A stretch of 64,000 nt of DNA from Ramlibacter sp. (GCF_028291745.1 NZ_JAQGNQ010000128.1:1-64000), one strand, 5' to 3'. Positions 1-10,191 are shown, numbered from the stretch's first letter. Numbers and translations are program-made. The notes: generated by a model not told the origin, from the letters alone.

Positions 1-5
1 ATAAA

Positions 6-217
6 GGGGTGGCGCCTGCGCTGGCCGGTCTTGCGGCCCAGCGCTCCTACGAGAGCGCGCAGCGCGTATCGAGGAGCGCGTACGTCTCTGATTCGCGAAG
101 CTGGTCGAGTTCGCAGTTGGGCCGCAGGCCAAGCTGCAGACGAGTTCTTCGCGTGGGCCGCAAGACCGGCCAGCGCAGGTTTGCCCGAGCGCGTTCACGC
201 GATCGGGACGCCACCCC
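6..217. ncRNA. Candidate structured RNA or palindromic element with nested stems
   Basis: Base-by-base complementarity: 6-14/209-217 (9 bp), 15-40/154-179 (26 bp, no mismatch), 41-48/72-79 (8 bp), 94-100/147-153 (7 bp), 113-120/129-137 (8 bp, 1-nt bulge), 184-207 hairpin with TTCA loop. No convincing CDS overlaps. Strand and identity unknown. Confidence 0.55.
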
Positions 218-349
218 GCGGGCCCGCACCGCACAGTGTCTTGCGCGACCGCCCTGCTGCTTAACAGCGGAAGTGGCGCAAGCGCCAAGCAGCAATGCTG
301 CGGGATTCCGGACAGCAGTGGGTCACGCCCGGGATGACATCCAGGACGA

Positions 350-1312
350 TCAGGCGGTCGGCGCGGCGCTCGGGAGCGGCTTGCCCGCGAAGAACGCCGC
401 CAGGTTGTCCACCACCCGTTGCGCCATCGCCTCGCGCGTCTGCACCGTGGCGCTCGCGATGTGCGGCACCACGATGACGTTGTCCAGCGTGAACAACTCG
501 GGCGGCACATGCGGCTCGCGTTCGAACACGTCCAGTGCCGCGCCACCGATGCGCTTTTCCTGCAGCGCGCGCACCAGCGCCGCTTCGTCGACCACAGTGC
601 CGCGGGCGACGTTGACGAGGAAGCCCTTGGGGCCCAGCGCATCCAGCACTTCGGCGTTCACCAGGTGGCGCGTCTCGGCGCCGCCGGCGGTGATCACCAC
701 CAGGAAGTCGGCCCAGCGCGCGAGTTCCAGCAGCTGGGGCTCATGGTCCCAGGCGACGGCTTCCACCGGCCGGCGGCTGTGATAGCGCACGTGCATGTCG
801 AAGCCGCTGGCGCGCCTGGCGATCGTGCGGCCGATGCGGCCGAGGCCGACGATGCCCAGCTTGGCGCCGCTCACCTGCCGCCCCAGCGGGAAGGGCGTTG
901 CGGGCTTGGCTGCCCAGCGGCCGGCACGGACGAAGCGATCGCCCTCCGAAATGCGGCGGCCGATCGCCAGCAGCAGGGCGAAGGCGAGGTCGGCGACGCA
1001 GTCGTTCAGCACGTCGGGCGTGTAGCCCACCGGGATGCCGCGGCGGCTGGCCGCTGCCACGTCGATCTGGTCGAGGCCGACGCCGAAACTCGAGATCACG
1101 CGCAGCTTCGGCAAGCCAGCGATCAAGGCGGCGTTGGCGCCGCCGGCCGCGGAGGTGACCAGGCCATCGAACTCGCTGCCGCGTGCGGCGAGGAAGGCGT
1201 CGCGCTCGGCGCCGGCGGACGGCAGGCGATGCACCGTGTAGTTCTCGGCGAGTTGCCGCTCGAGCGTGGGCAGCAGGGACAGGGATTGCAGCAGGACGGG
1301 ACGTGGGTTCAT
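350..1312 (-). CDS. D-isomer-specific 2-hydroxyacid dehydrogenase
   Basis: 320 aa; GIVGLGRIGRTIARR NAD-binding motif, NVARGTVVDEAALV, ALDVFEREP, VPHIASAT. Confidence 0.9.
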   Translation of the reverse strand: MNPRPVLLQSLSLLPTLERQLAENYTVHRLPSAGAERDAFLAARGSEFDGLVTSAAGGANAALIAGLPKLRVISSFGVGLDQIDVAAASRRGIPVGYTPDVLNDCVADLAFALLLAIGRRISEGDRFVRAGRWAAKPATPFPLGRQVSGAKLGIVGLGRIGRTIARRASGFDMHVRYHSRRPVEAVAWDHEPQLLELARWADFLVVITAGGAETRHLVNAEVLDALGPKGFLVNVARGTVVDEAALVRALQEKRIGGAALDVFEREPHVPPELFTLDNVIVVPHIASATVQTREAMAQRVVDNLAAFFAGKPLPSAAPTA

Positions 1313-1313
1313 G

Positions 1314-2270
1314 TCAGTTCACGGTGATCTTGTGTTCGCGGATGATCTGGGCGTAGCGCTTCCTGTCATTGTCGATCAAGGTGGAAAACTGGGCCGGCGT
1401 GCCGGCGGCGGGCACGGCCCCGAGCTGCACCAGCTTGTCCTTCACGTCGTCGCGCCCCACCACCTCTCGCACGTCGGCGGAGATCTTCTCGACCAGGTCC
1501 CTGGGCGTGCCGGCCGGTGCCAGCAGGCCGATCCAGGAGATGCTGTTGAATCCGGGCAGGCCGGACTCCGCCAGCGTCGGCACGTTGGGTAGCGCGCTCA
1601 CGCGCTTGTCGCTGGTCACCGCCAGCGCGCGCAGCTTGCCGGCCTTGATCTGGCCGCTGGCCTCGAGCACCGTCATGAAGGACAGCTGCACATGGCCCGC
1701 CAGCAGGTCGGCGATCGCCGGCCCGCCGCCGCGATAGGGCACGTGCAGGATGAAGCTGCCGGTGGCGTCCTTGAACATCTCCGCGGCCAGGTGCGGGCCA
1801 CCGCCGGCGCCCGAGCTGCTGTACGTCAGCTGGCCCGGCTGCGCCTTTGCCAGTGCCACGAACTCGCGCACGTTCCTGGCCGGCACGGCCGGATTGACCA
1901 TCATCGCCAGCGGCAGTTCGGCCACCAGGCCCACCGGCGCGAAGGCCTTGTCCGCGTCGTAGTTCATCTTCGGGTACAGCGACGGATTGATCGACTGCGT
2001 GCCGATGTTCCCCATGAGGAGCGTGTAGCCGTCCGGTCTGGCCTTGGCGACGAAATCGGCGCCGATCAGGCCGGCCGCGCCGCCGCGGTTGTCGACCAGC
2101 ACCGGGTGGCCCCATTTGCGCGCGAGTTGCTCGGCCAGGATGCGGGTGCCGGTGTCGGTGCCGCCTCCGGGCGGGAAGGGCACGACGATGGTGACTGCAT
2201 GGCTGGGCCAGGACTGGGCGGAGGCGGCGGTGGCCAGCGTGGCCAGCAGCAGGGGCAGCAACTTCTTCAT
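1314..2270 (-). CDS. Bug/TctC-family tripartite tricarboxylate transporter substrate-binding protein
   Basis: Signal peptide, [19 protein letters not shown]-type N-terminus, VDNRGGAAG, HVPYRGGGPA motifs. Confidence 0.93.
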   Translation of the reverse strand: MKKLLPLLLATLATAASAQSWPSHAVTIVVPFPPGGGTDTGTRILAEQLARKWGHPVLVDNRGGAAGLIGADFVAKARPDGYTLLMGNIGTQSINPSLYPKMNYDADKAFAPVGLVAELPLAMMVNPAVPARNVREFVALAKAQPGQLTYSSSGAGGGPHLAAEMFKDATGSFILHVPYRGGGPAIADLLAGHVQLSFMTVLEASGQIKAGKLRALAVTSDKRVSALPNVPTLAESGLPGFNSISWIGLLAPAGTPRDLVEKISADVREVVGRDDVKDKLVQLGAVPAAGTPAQFSTLIDNDRKRYAQIIREHKITVN

Positions 2271-2365
2271 CAGGTTTTGTCTCCTCGAAAGGCCGACAGT
2301 GTAAGGAGGCGACGGTTACAGCGAGCCCCGCCAGCGCGGGGTGCTTCCTATACTGGACCGAAGCC

Positions 2366-3664
2366 ATGGCCCACTCCTCTTCCTTCCGCGTTCGTGCCGG
2401 CCTCGCCGCGCTCGGCCTCCTGGCCGTCGCCGCTGCGCAGGCGGCTTCCCTCAACGAACCGATGGCGCCCGAGGAGTTCTCCGCCTGCGTGCAGCAGCTG
2501 GCCGGGCAGACCGACCTGGCCGGCCGGCCGCTCGCGCGCGCCGACTTCGAGCGCATTGCCGGCACCGCGCAATACGACGACCGCGTGCGGCAGTCGCTGC
2601 TGGTCACCACGACCGAGCCGACCTTCTGGTGGGACGAGCTTGCCGCAACGACCGATGAGGATCGCGTCGAGGCCGGCCGCGCCGTGCTGGCGCGCAGCGC
2701 GCCCACGCTGGACCGCATCGAGGCGCAGTTCGGCGTGCCGCGCGAGATCGTCATCGCGATCTACGGGATCGAGACCAACTTCGGCCCGGCGCAGGGGAAG
2801 ATCCCGGTGCTGAATGCGGCGCTCAGCCTGGCCTGCCTGCGGCCCTGCCCGGAGACCGCCACCGCGCGCGGCTCCTGCAGCGCGCGCGAACGCGCCTTTG
2901 CGGCGGTGCGCGTGGTGCGCGACAAACGCGTGCCCACCGAAGGCTGGCAAGGCTCCTGGGCGGGCGCCTTCGGCCGCACGCAGTTCGAGCCGGACAGCTT
3001 CGAGCAGCTGGCCGTGGACTTCGACGGCGACGGCATTCCCGACATCATCCATTCCGAGCCCGACGCCTGGGCCACCGCGGCCAACCACCTCAAGCAGCGC
3101 GGCGGCTGGACCATGGGCGCGCCGGTCTATATCGAGGTGGCCATTCCGCCCGAACAGCGCGCCGAGTTCGCCGCGACCGGCAAGTCGATCCGGCTGAGCG
3201 ATCGCGCCAAGCCTCTGTCGCAATGGAACGCGGCGGGCTGGCGCGCCCTCGCTGGCGACGGCACGAGCCAGCCGCTGCAGGTGGCGGGCGACCCGGAGGC
3301 CTATCCTTTCCTGCCGGTGGGACTGCCCGGACCGGCCTTCCTCGTCACGCGCAACTTCGACACCCTCCTGCGCTACAACCGCTCGGAGCGCTACGTGATG
3401 GAGGTCGCGTTGCTGGCGCGCAAGATGGCGGGCGGCCACGACTTCGTCACGCCCTGGCCCACGGACGACCCCGGCCTCACGCGCGCGCAGGTGCACGAAC
3501 TGCAGGCGTGGCTGGTGCAGAAGGGCTATACCGAGATCGTGCCCGATGGCGTGATGGGCCGCAGGACGCGCGACGCCATCGAAAAGGAACGCGCGGCCAA
3601 GGGCCTGCCGCCGGGGCGCCGCGTCGGACAGCGCACGGTGCGCCTGCTGATGCAGCCGTCCTGA
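2366..3664 (+). CDS. Lytic murein transglycosylase (MltB-like) with C-terminal peptidoglycan-binding domain
   Basis: AIYGIETNFGPAQGK, GAFGRTQFEPDSF, DFDGDGIPDI motifs; C-terminal PG-binding repeat (LTRAQVHELQAWLVQKGY..PDGVMGRRTRDAI). Confidence 0.9.
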   Translation: MAHSSSFRVRAGLAALGLLAVAAAQAASLNEPMAPEEFSACVQQLAGQTDLAGRPLARADFERIAGTAQYDDRVRQSLLVTTTEPTFWWDELAATTDEDRVEAGRAVLARSAPTLDRIEAQFGVPREIVIAIYGIETNFGPAQGKIPVLNAALSLACLRPCPETATARGSCSARERAFAAVRVVRDKRVPTEGWQGSWAGAFGRTQFEPDSFEQLAVDFDGDGIPDIIHSEPDAWATAANHLKQRGGWTMGAPVYIEVAIPPEQRAEFAATGKSIRLSDRAKPLSQWNAAGWRALAGDGTSQPLQVAGDPEAYPFLPVGLPGPAFLVTRNFDTLLRYNRSERYVMEVALLARKMAGGHDFVTPWPTDDPGLTRAQVHELQAWLVQKGYTEIVPDGVMGRRTRDAIEKERAAKGLPPGRRVGQRTVRLLMQPS

Positions 3665-3804
3665 GCCGCGCATAGCCCATAGGGGTTACGCAGAACTCCA
3701 GTGCCGCATAGGGAAGTGGCTCCTTGTCCATCTCGTCGGTCGCAGCAACAATTGGAAACAACGCGGTAGAGCCGAGTGCCGCATCAGACGAGACTAGGAA
3801 ACCA

Positions 3805-4437
3805 ATGACGAATCCCCGTGCGGACGTTGGGCCCGCGACGATGGAAGCCCTGTCCGAGCGCCTGCTGCGGCACGCCGACGTGAACGTGTGGCGCGCGATC
3901 TTCCTGGACGCAGCCCAGGCCAATGTGCGCTTCGAGGCCATGCGCTACACCGTGCTGGCCAGCGATTCGCCGCTGGGGACGATCAGCGCCGAAGAGAAGA
4001 CACTGCTGGCCGACCGCCTCGGCGCCGAAGAGCAGCCGACGACCACGTCCGATCTGCTGCTGTCCTTCCGCAGCCCGACGGCCGCCGTGCGCGCCGCCCT
4101 GGTGCTGCAGCGCCTGTCGGCCGGGCGCAGTGTTCGCACCGCCGTGACCAGCGTGGCGGGAACGGTTGCCGTCGTCGAGATCGACGGCGTGGTGCGCCGC
4201 ATCCTGGTCGGGCCCGAGATCGAGCGCGCCGAACTCGCGGTGGCCGAGTCCGTGCCCGGCACGATCTACGTCTGCGGCGAGACCTACAACGCGCTGGGCG
4301 ACACGATCGCCGAGCACGTGCGCGGCGGCCTGGTGATGACCGAGCTCGACGAGGAGACGGTCACCTGCGCGTCGATCACGCTGCCGCCGCACGCCTCCGC
4401 CGAGGCCAGCACCTTCGCCGGCCTGGGCCGCTTCTAG
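3805..4437 (+). CDS. Hypothetical protein, possibly degenerate class III nucleotidyl cyclase-like domain
   Basis: ORF 3724..4437; likely start MTNPRADVG at 3805. Pattern SFRSPTAAVRAALVLQRL...VAGTVAVVEIDGVVRRILVGPEIERAELAVAESVPGTIYVCGETYNAL resembles the cyclase core without catalytic residues. Confidence 0.65.
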   Translation: MTNPRADVGPATMEALSERLLRHADVNVWRAIFLDAAQANVRFEAMRYTVLASDSPLGTISAEEKTLLADRLGAEEQPTTTSDLLLSFRSPTAAVRAALVLQRLSAGRSVRTAVTSVAGTVAVVEIDGVVRRILVGPEIERAELAVAESVPGTIYVCGETYNALGDTIAEHVRGGLVMTELDEETVTCASITLPPHASAEASTFAGLGRF

Positions 4438-4568
4438 TTGTTGATCGGTGCGATCAGGCCCGGCAGAGCCGGATCCTGATCGCAAGGGAGACTGCGCTGC
4501 ATGTTATTCCGCGCAGTCTTCGCTTGGCCTGGATCCCCTGTGCGCCAAGCACAGGGACAATCCGCCAA

Positions 4569-5609
4569 ATGACGCAGCCCACCTTCGAATGGGCGGCCTG
4601 CATAGGCCGCTTCCAGCTGTTCCACAACGCGCAGCTCGCGCTGCTGCGCGAGGCGCTGCGGCTGGCACCACGCTGCGCCGTACTGGTGGGCTCGGCCTGG
4701 CAGGCGCGGTCGCCGCGCAATCCCTTCACTTTTGCCGAGCGCGTCGAGCAGATCCGGCTCGCGCTGAGCGAGGAAGAGCGCGGCCGCGTGGACTTCCTGC
4801 CGGTGCGCGACGTCTACGACGAGCAGCGTTGGGTGGCAGCCGTGCAAGCCGCCATGGCCAGGCTTGCCGGGCCGCGTGCCCGCGTCGTGCTGGTGGGCCA
4901 TCACAAGGACCCCACCAGCGATTACCTCGATGCCTTTCCCGGCTGGACGATGCACGACCTGGGCCGCCAGGGCGAAGTGCATGGCAAGGCATTGCGCGCC
5001 GTGCTGTATTCGGGCGAGTCGGTCGAGAGCGCGCTGGCGGCGCTGGCCTCGCAGGTGCCGCCCAGCACGGTCGACTTCCTGCGCGCGTGGGCGCAACTGC
5101 CCTTCCTGCAGCGACTGCGTTCGGAATGGGCGGAGCTGGCGCTGGAGCACGACAAGTGGGCAGGCTCGCCTTATCCGCCGGTGTTCGTGACGGTGGATGC
5201 CGTGGTGAAGATCGGCGACCGTGTGCTGCTGATCCGTCGCGGCCGCGCGCCGGGCAAGGGCCTGCTGGCGATGCCGGGCGGCTTCATCGAGCAGCGCGAA
5301 ACGGCCTGGCAATCGGCGCTGCGCGAGCTGGAGGAGGAGACCGGTTTTGCGCTGCTGCCGCAGGAGATGGAGCATGCGCTGCAGGCCACGCGGGTGTTCG
5401 ACCACCCCGACCGCAGCCAGCGCGGCCGCGTGATCACGCATGCCTTCTTCTTCGATCTGGGCGACCGGCTACGCCCGGAGATCGCGGGCAGCGACGACGC
5501 GGCGCAAGCGCTCTGGGCGCCCATCGTCGACTTGCCGTCGCTCGAACAGGAGTTCCACGACGATCACTTCCATATTCTCGATTCCTTCCTCCGCGTGACG
5601 AAGGAATGA
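4569..5609 (+). CDS. Bifunctional nicotinamide-nucleotide adenylyltransferase / Nudix hydrolase
   Basis: N-terminal CIGRFQLFHNAQ nucleotidyltransferase motif; C-terminal Nudix box GGFIEQRETAWQSALRELEEETGF. Start at 4569 (MTQPTFEW) inside the longer ORF. Confidence 0.92.
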   Translation: MTQPTFEWAACIGRFQLFHNAQLALLREALRLAPRCAVLVGSAWQARSPRNPFTFAERVEQIRLALSEEERGRVDFLPVRDVYDEQRWVAAVQAAMARLAGPRARVVLVGHHKDPTSDYLDAFPGWTMHDLGRQGEVHGKALRAVLYSGESVESALAALASQVPPSTVDFLRAWAQLPFLQRLRSEWAELALEHDKWAGSPYPPVFVTVDAVVKIGDRVLLIRRGRAPGKGLLAMPGGFIEQRETAWQSALRELEEETGFALLPQEMEHALQATRVFDHPDRSQRGRVITHAFFFDLGDRLRPEIAGSDDAAQALWAPIVDLPSLEQEFHDDHFHILDSFLRVTKE

Positions 5610-5631
5610 GCACTGTTCTGGGCGGAGAACT

Positions 5632-5724
5632 TTGAACGCAGAAGTCGCAGAAGAAAATCCATTTGGATTGGTCTTCTGACTTTTTCGGCGTCTTCTGCGC
5701 AGCTTCTGCGTCTTCTGCGTTCAA
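5632..5724. repeat. Inverted repeat built from CGCAGAAG units
   Basis: ttgaacgcagaagtcgcagaag (5632-5653) is the inverted partner of cttctgcgtcttctgcgttcaa (5703-5724) with one mismatch. Confidence 0.8.
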
Positions 5725-5861
5725 GAATGTCACGCCACCTCCGCACTCATCATTGCCCTGAACGGGTATGCAGGCCACGGCTGACGCTGAGCTCAGGTCG
5801 GCGACTACGCCCGCAGGGTGAGTGCCGCCCAACGATGGCGCGACCCATCCAAGGAGCGCAC

Positions 5862-6038
5862 ATGCCCACCGAGAAGCAACGAGGCCAGGAAGCGGAGAAC
5901 GACGGAACGATGCACGAAGACGAGCCGATTCCCAGCGCCTCCGACGACAAGGTGCTGGACGAGACGGTACGCCTGGCACGGGAGGGCGGCAAGGAACTGC
6001 AGTCCGATCCGAAGGAGCCTAAGTCGGGGTCGAACTGA
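5862..6038 (+). CDS. Small hypothetical protein
   Basis: 58-aa hydrophilic ORF MPTEKQRGQEAENDG...; RBS-like aaggag upstream. Confidence 0.5.
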   Translation: MPTEKQRGQEAENDGTMHEDEPIPSASDDKVLDETVRLAREGGKELQSDPKEPKSGSN

Positions 6039-6050
6039 GGCAAGCCTTTC

Positions 6051-6136
6051 GGATGTCATTGCGGGCTTGACCCGCAATCCACGCGGCGCTGATGCACAAA
6101 CCGCCGTGGATCCCGGGTCATGCCCGGGATGACATG
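6051..6136. repeat. Bipartite palindromic repeat, copy A
   Basis: ggatgtcattgcgggcttgacccgcaatcc ... ggatcccgggtcatgcccgggatgacatgc: two hairpins bounded by inverted GGATGTCA/TGACAT ends. Confidence 0.85.
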
Positions 6137-6152
6137 CACAACATCTTGCGCG

Positions 6153-7709
6153 TCAAGTCACCGGCGCCGGGTTGAACAGCACCAGCTGGTTGTGCAGCTT
6201 CCATTGTTCGGCCCAGGTCTTCTTGCGCCCGCTCGCCACGTCGAGCATCAGGCGGAACATCTCCCAGCCCACTTCCTCGATCGTCGCCTTGCCTTCCGCG
6301 ATGGTCCCGGCGTTGATGTCCATCAGGTCATGCCAGCGGCGGGCAAGATCGCTGCGCGTCGCCACCTTGATCACCGGCACTTCGGCCAGGCCATAGGGCG
6401 TGCCGCGGCCCGTCGTGAAGACGTGCAGGTTCATCCCGGCCGCGAGTTGCAGCGTGCCGCAGATGAAGTCGCTGGCCGGCGTCGCTGCGTAATAGAGCCC
6501 CTTGCCCCTGATCTTCTCGCCCGGCGCAATCACGCCATCGATGCGCGAAGTGCCTGACTTCACGATCGAGCCCATCGCCTTCTCGACGATGTTCGACAGG
6601 CCACCCTTCTTGTTGCCGGGCGTGGTGTTGGCACTGCGGTCGACGCTGCCGCGCTGCAGGTAGGCGTCGTACCAGGCCATCTCGCGCACGATCGCTTCGG
6701 CCACTTGCGGCGTCGCTGCGCGCGCCGTGAGTTGCGCCACGCCATCGCGCACTTCGGTGGTCTCCGAGAACATCACGGTCGCGCCGGCGCGCACCAGCAG
6801 GTCCGTGCAGAAGCCCACCGCCGGATTGGCCGTGACACCGGAGAAGGCATCGCTGCCGCCGCATTGCACGCCCACCACCAGTTCGCTGGCGGGCACGGTC
6901 TCGCGGCGCCGCCGGTCCAGGCGCCGCAGGTGCACTTCGGCCTGTCGGATGATCGACTCCACCATGGACATGAAGCCGACATGCTCCTCGTCCTGCAGGC
7001 AGACGACGTCCAGCGGCTCGGGCTCGCCACGCTGGTCGACGATGGCGATGCTGCCCGGAGGTAGCAGGCGCTCCGGTTGCAGCTTCTCGCAGCCCAGGCT
7101 CACCACCATCACCTCGCCGCCGAAGTTCGGGTTCAGGCTGATGTGGCGCAGCGTGCGGATCGGGATCACCGCATCGGGCGCGTCGATGGCCACGCCGCAG
7201 CCGTAGCCATGCTCCAGGGCCACCACACCGTCGACGTTCGGGTACTTCGGCAGCAGCTCGGAGCGGATGCGATCGATGGCAAAGCGCGTCACGCCGGCCA
7301 CGCACTGCACGCTCTGCGTGATGGCCAGGATGTTGCGCGTGCCCACCGACCCGTCCGCGTTGCGGTAGCCCTCGAAGCTGTAGCCTGCCAGTGGCGTGCC
7401 GTCGACGGGCACCGCGGTGGCGAACGGCAGGTCATCGAGGCTGCGCGCCGCCGGCATGCGCAGCAGGCGCTCGTGCACCCAGCTGCCCGCGGCGATGTCC
7501 TGCAGTGCGTAGCCGATGGTCACGTCGTAGCGGCGCACGGCGCTACCTTCCGGAATGTCGACCAGCGAAACCTTGTGGCCTTGCGGCACCTTCTCGCGCA
7601 GCACCAGGCCCGAAGGGAATTGCGTGCCGGCGGGCAGGCCACCGTCGTTGGCGACGATCGCGACGTTGTCCGCCGCGTGCATCGTGATGTAGAGCGGATC
7701 GCTGGCCAT
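6153..7709 (-). CDS. garD: Galactarate dehydratase (UxaA/GarD family)
   Basis: 518 aa from [19 protein letters not shown] at 7709; [76 protein letters not shown]-terminal [14 protein letters not shown], closely resembling remembered E. coli GarD. Confidence 0.92.
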   Translation of the reverse strand: MASDPLYITMHAADNVAIVANDGGLPAGTQFPSGLVLREKVPQGHKVSLVDIPEGSAVRRYDVTIGYALQDIAAGSWVHERLLRMPAARSLDDLPFATAVPVDGTPLAGYSFEGYRNADGSVGTRNILAITQSVQCVAGVTRFAIDRIRSELLPKYPNVDGVVALEHGYGCGVAIDAPDAVIPIRTLRHISLNPNFGGEVMVVSLGCEKLQPERLLPPGSIAIVDQRGEPEPLDVVCLQDEEHVGFMSMVESIIRQAEVHLRRLDRRRRETVPASELVVGVQCGGSDAFSGVTANPAVGFCTDLLVRAGATVMFSETTEVRDGVAQLTARAATPQVAEAIVREMAWYDAYLQRGSVDRSANTTPGNKKGGLSNIVEKAMGSIVKSGTSRIDGVIAPGEKIRGKGLYYAATPASDFICGTLQLAAGMNLHVFTTGRGTPYGLAEVPVIKVATRSDLARRWHDLMDINAGTIAEGKATIEEVGWEMFRLMLDVASGRKKTWAEQWKLHNQLVLFNPAPVT

Positions 7710-7711
7710 GG

Positions 7712-8677
7712 TCAGTCGGCGTGGATGTTCGCGGAGGCGACCACCTTGGCCCAGCGCTTGCGTTCCTTGTCGAAGAACTGGTCCTGCTGCACCGGGCTCA
7801 TGGTGACGACCTCGGCGCCCTGGCCCGCGAGGCGCGCCCGCACGTCGGCGCCGCGGATCGCGCGCACCAGTTCCATGTTGAGTTTCTGCACGATCGCTTC
7901 CGGCGTGCCGCGCGGCGCCAGTACGCCCTGCCAGGTGCCGGTCTCGTAGCCCGGGACGCCCTGTTCCGCGATGGTGGGCACGTCGCCGATCAGGGGCATG
8001 CGCGTGCCCTTGGAGACGCCCAGCAGCTTGAGCTTGCCGCTCTGCACGTGCGGCAGCGTTGCCAGCATTCCGTTCATCATGAGCTCGCACTGGCCGGCCA
8101 CCGTGTCCTGGATCGCCTGGCTGCCCCCCTTGTACGGCACGTACTGCCAGCGAGCGCCGGTGGCCTGCTGCAGCGCCACGCCGGCGAGGTGGTTCGCACC
8201 GCCGGTGCCGCTGGTCGCGAAGTTCAGTTCCTTCTGTTTCGACAGGGCCACCAGCTCCTTCAGGTTCTTCACGGGGACCGAGGGGTTCACCACCAGCAGG
8301 TGCGGCGAATAGGCCAGCATGGTCACGCCGCGCAGGTCCTTGGAGGGATCGAAGGACAGCTTGGTGTAGACGGAGGGCGAGATCGCCAGCGCGCCGACGT
8401 CGCACAGCAGCACCGTGTAGCCATCGGGCTGCGCCTTGGCGACGTAGTCGGCGCCCAGGTTGCCGTTGGCGCCGGACTTGTTGTCCACCAGCACGGGCTG
8501 CTTGAGCGCCTCGGCCAGTTGGTTGCCGATCATGCGGGCGATGATGTCCGAGGAGCCGCCGGGCGGGAAGGGCACGATGAGGCGGATCGGCTTGGACGGC
8601 CAGGCGTCCGCCGCAAAGGCGGGGGCGGCAAGGGCGGCGGCGGTGCCGGCGAGGATCTGGCGGCGGGTGAAGCTCAT
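7712..8677 (-). CDS. Bug/TctC-family substrate-binding protein
   Basis: [49 protein letters not shown]. Confidence 0.93.
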   Translation of the reverse strand: MSFTRRQILAGTAAALAAPAFAADAWPSKPIRLIVPFPPGGSSDIIARMIGNQLAEALKQPVLVDNKSGANGNLGADYVAKAQPDGYTVLLCDVGALAISPSVYTKLSFDPSKDLRGVTMLAYSPHLLVVNPSVPVKNLKELVALSKQKELNFATSGTGGANHLAGVALQQATGARWQYVPYKGGSQAIQDTVAGQCELMMNGMLATLPHVQSGKLKLLGVSKGTRMPLIGDVPTIAEQGVPGYETGTWQGVLAPRGTPEAIVQKLNMELVRAIRGADVRARLAGQGAEVVTMSPVQQDQFFDKERKRWAKVVASANIHAD

Positions 8678-8727
8678 GGTTTGTCTCCTGCAGAAAGCGA
8701 AAAGCGCCCCGGGGGGCGCTGCCGATG

Positions 8728-10167
8728 TCAGGCCTGCGTGTAGGCCGTCTTGACGGTGGTGTAGAACTCCGCGGCATAGCGGCCCTGCTCGCGCGGGCCG
8801 TAGCTGGAGCCCTTGCGACCGCCGAAGGGCACGTGGTAGTCCACGCCCGCCGTCGGCAGGTTGACCATCACCATGCCGGCCTGCGAATGCCGCTTGAAGT
8901 GCGTGGCGTACTTCAGCGAGGTGGTGGCGATGCCGGCGGCCAGGCCGAACTCGGTGTCGTTGGACAGGGCCAGCGCCTCGTCGTAGTTCTTCGCGCGGAT
9001 CACGCTCACCACCGGACCGAAGATCTCTTCGCGGTTGATGCGCATGGACTGCGTGGTGTCGGCGAACAGGGCGGGCTCGAGGTAGTAGCCGGGTGCGCCG
9101 TCGGCGTTGTGCGAGATCGCTTCGCCGCCCGCGACCAGGCGCGCGCCTTCGCGCTTGCCGATGGCGATGTATTCGAGATCTTGCGCGAGCTGCTTCTCGT
9201 CGACCACCGGGCCGACGTCGGTGCCGGCCTTGCGCGCGTCGTCGACCTTCAAGGTCTGGATGCGCCTGGCCATGGCATCGACGAAGCGGTCGTGGATGCC
9301 TTCGGTGACGATCAGGCGCGAGGACGCCGTGCAGCGCTGGCCGGTGGAGAAGAAGCCGCTGTTGATCGCGGCATTGACGGCGACGTCGAGGTCCGCGTCA
9401 TCGAGCACGATCATCGGGTTCTTGCCGCCCATCTCGAGCTGGAACTTCGCCATGCGCGCGACGCAGGCCTGCGCGATGCGCTGGCCGGTGGCGACCGAGC
9501 CGGTGAAGCTGATCGCGTTGACGCGCTGGTCATCGAGCAGCACCTGCCCGACTTCCGAGCCGCGACCCATCACCAGGTTGAACACGCCGGCCGGCAGGCC
9601 CGCGCGGTGCAGGATGTCGGCGATGGCCCAGGCGCTGCCCGGCACCAGGTCGGCGGGCTTGAGCACGACGGTGTTGCCGTAGGCCAGGGCGGGCGCGATC
9701 TTCCACGCCGGAATCGCGATGGGGAAGTTCCAGGGCGTGATCAGGCCGACCACGCCGACCGGCTCGCGCGTCACTTCGACGCCGACGCCCGGGCGCACGG
9801 AAGGCACCACGTCGCCGCTGGTGCGCAGCGCTTCGCCGGCAAAGAACTTGAAGATGTTGCCGGCACGCGCGACTTCGCCGATCGCTTCGGGCAAGGTCTT
9901 GCCTTCTTCGCGCGCGAGCAGGTCGCCCAGTTCGTTGCGGCGCGCGAGGATCTCGCTGCCCGCGGCATCGAGGATGTCGAAGCGCTGCTGCGGCGTGGAA
10001 AGGCCCCAGGCGGATTGCGCCTTGACCGCTGCGCCGATGGCGGCGCGCGCCTGCTCGGCATCGGCCTGCGCGTACTCGCCGACCAGGTCGCGCGTGTCCG
10101 AGGGATTGATGTTGCGGGAGGCGCGGGGGCCGGAGACCCACTCGCCGTTGATGAGGTTCTTGAACAT
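8728..10167 (-). CDS. Aldehyde dehydrogenase, probable 2,5-dioxovalerate (alpha-ketoglutaric semialdehyde) dehydrogenase
   Basis: [69 protein letters not shown]; substrate inferred from operon context. Likely start MFKNLING at 10167. Confidence 0.88.
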   Translation of the reverse strand: MFKNLINGEWVSGPRASRNINPSDTRDLVGEYAQADAEQARAAIGAAVKAQSAWGLSTPQQRFDILDAAGSEILARRNELGDLLAREEGKTLPEAIGEVARAGNIFKFFAGEALRTSGDVVPSVRPGVGVEVTREPVGVVGLITPWNFPIAIPAWKIAPALAYGNTVVLKPADLVPGSAWAIADILHRAGLPAGVFNLVMGRGSEVGQVLLDDQRVNAISFTGSVATGQRIAQACVARMAKFQLEMGGKNPMIVLDDADLDVAVNAAINSGFFSTGQRCTASSRLIVTEGIHDRFVDAMARRIQTLKVDDARKAGTDVGPVVDEKQLAQDLEYIAIGKREGARLVAGGEAISHNADGAPGYYLEPALFADTTQSMRINREEIFGPVVSVIRAKNYDEALALSNDTEFGLAAGIATTSLKYATHFKRHSQAGMVMVNLPTAGVDYHVPFGGRKGSSYGPREQGRYAAEFYTTVKTAYTQA

Positions 10168-10191
10168 GCGGGGTTTCCGTTGGATGTCGAT

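Noticed and set aside
9-782. 257-aa plus-strand ORF over the left-edge structure
   Set aside because: Low-complexity Arg/Ser/Ala translation that runs antisense into the hydroxyacid dehydrogenase; not evidence that 1-300 is coding.
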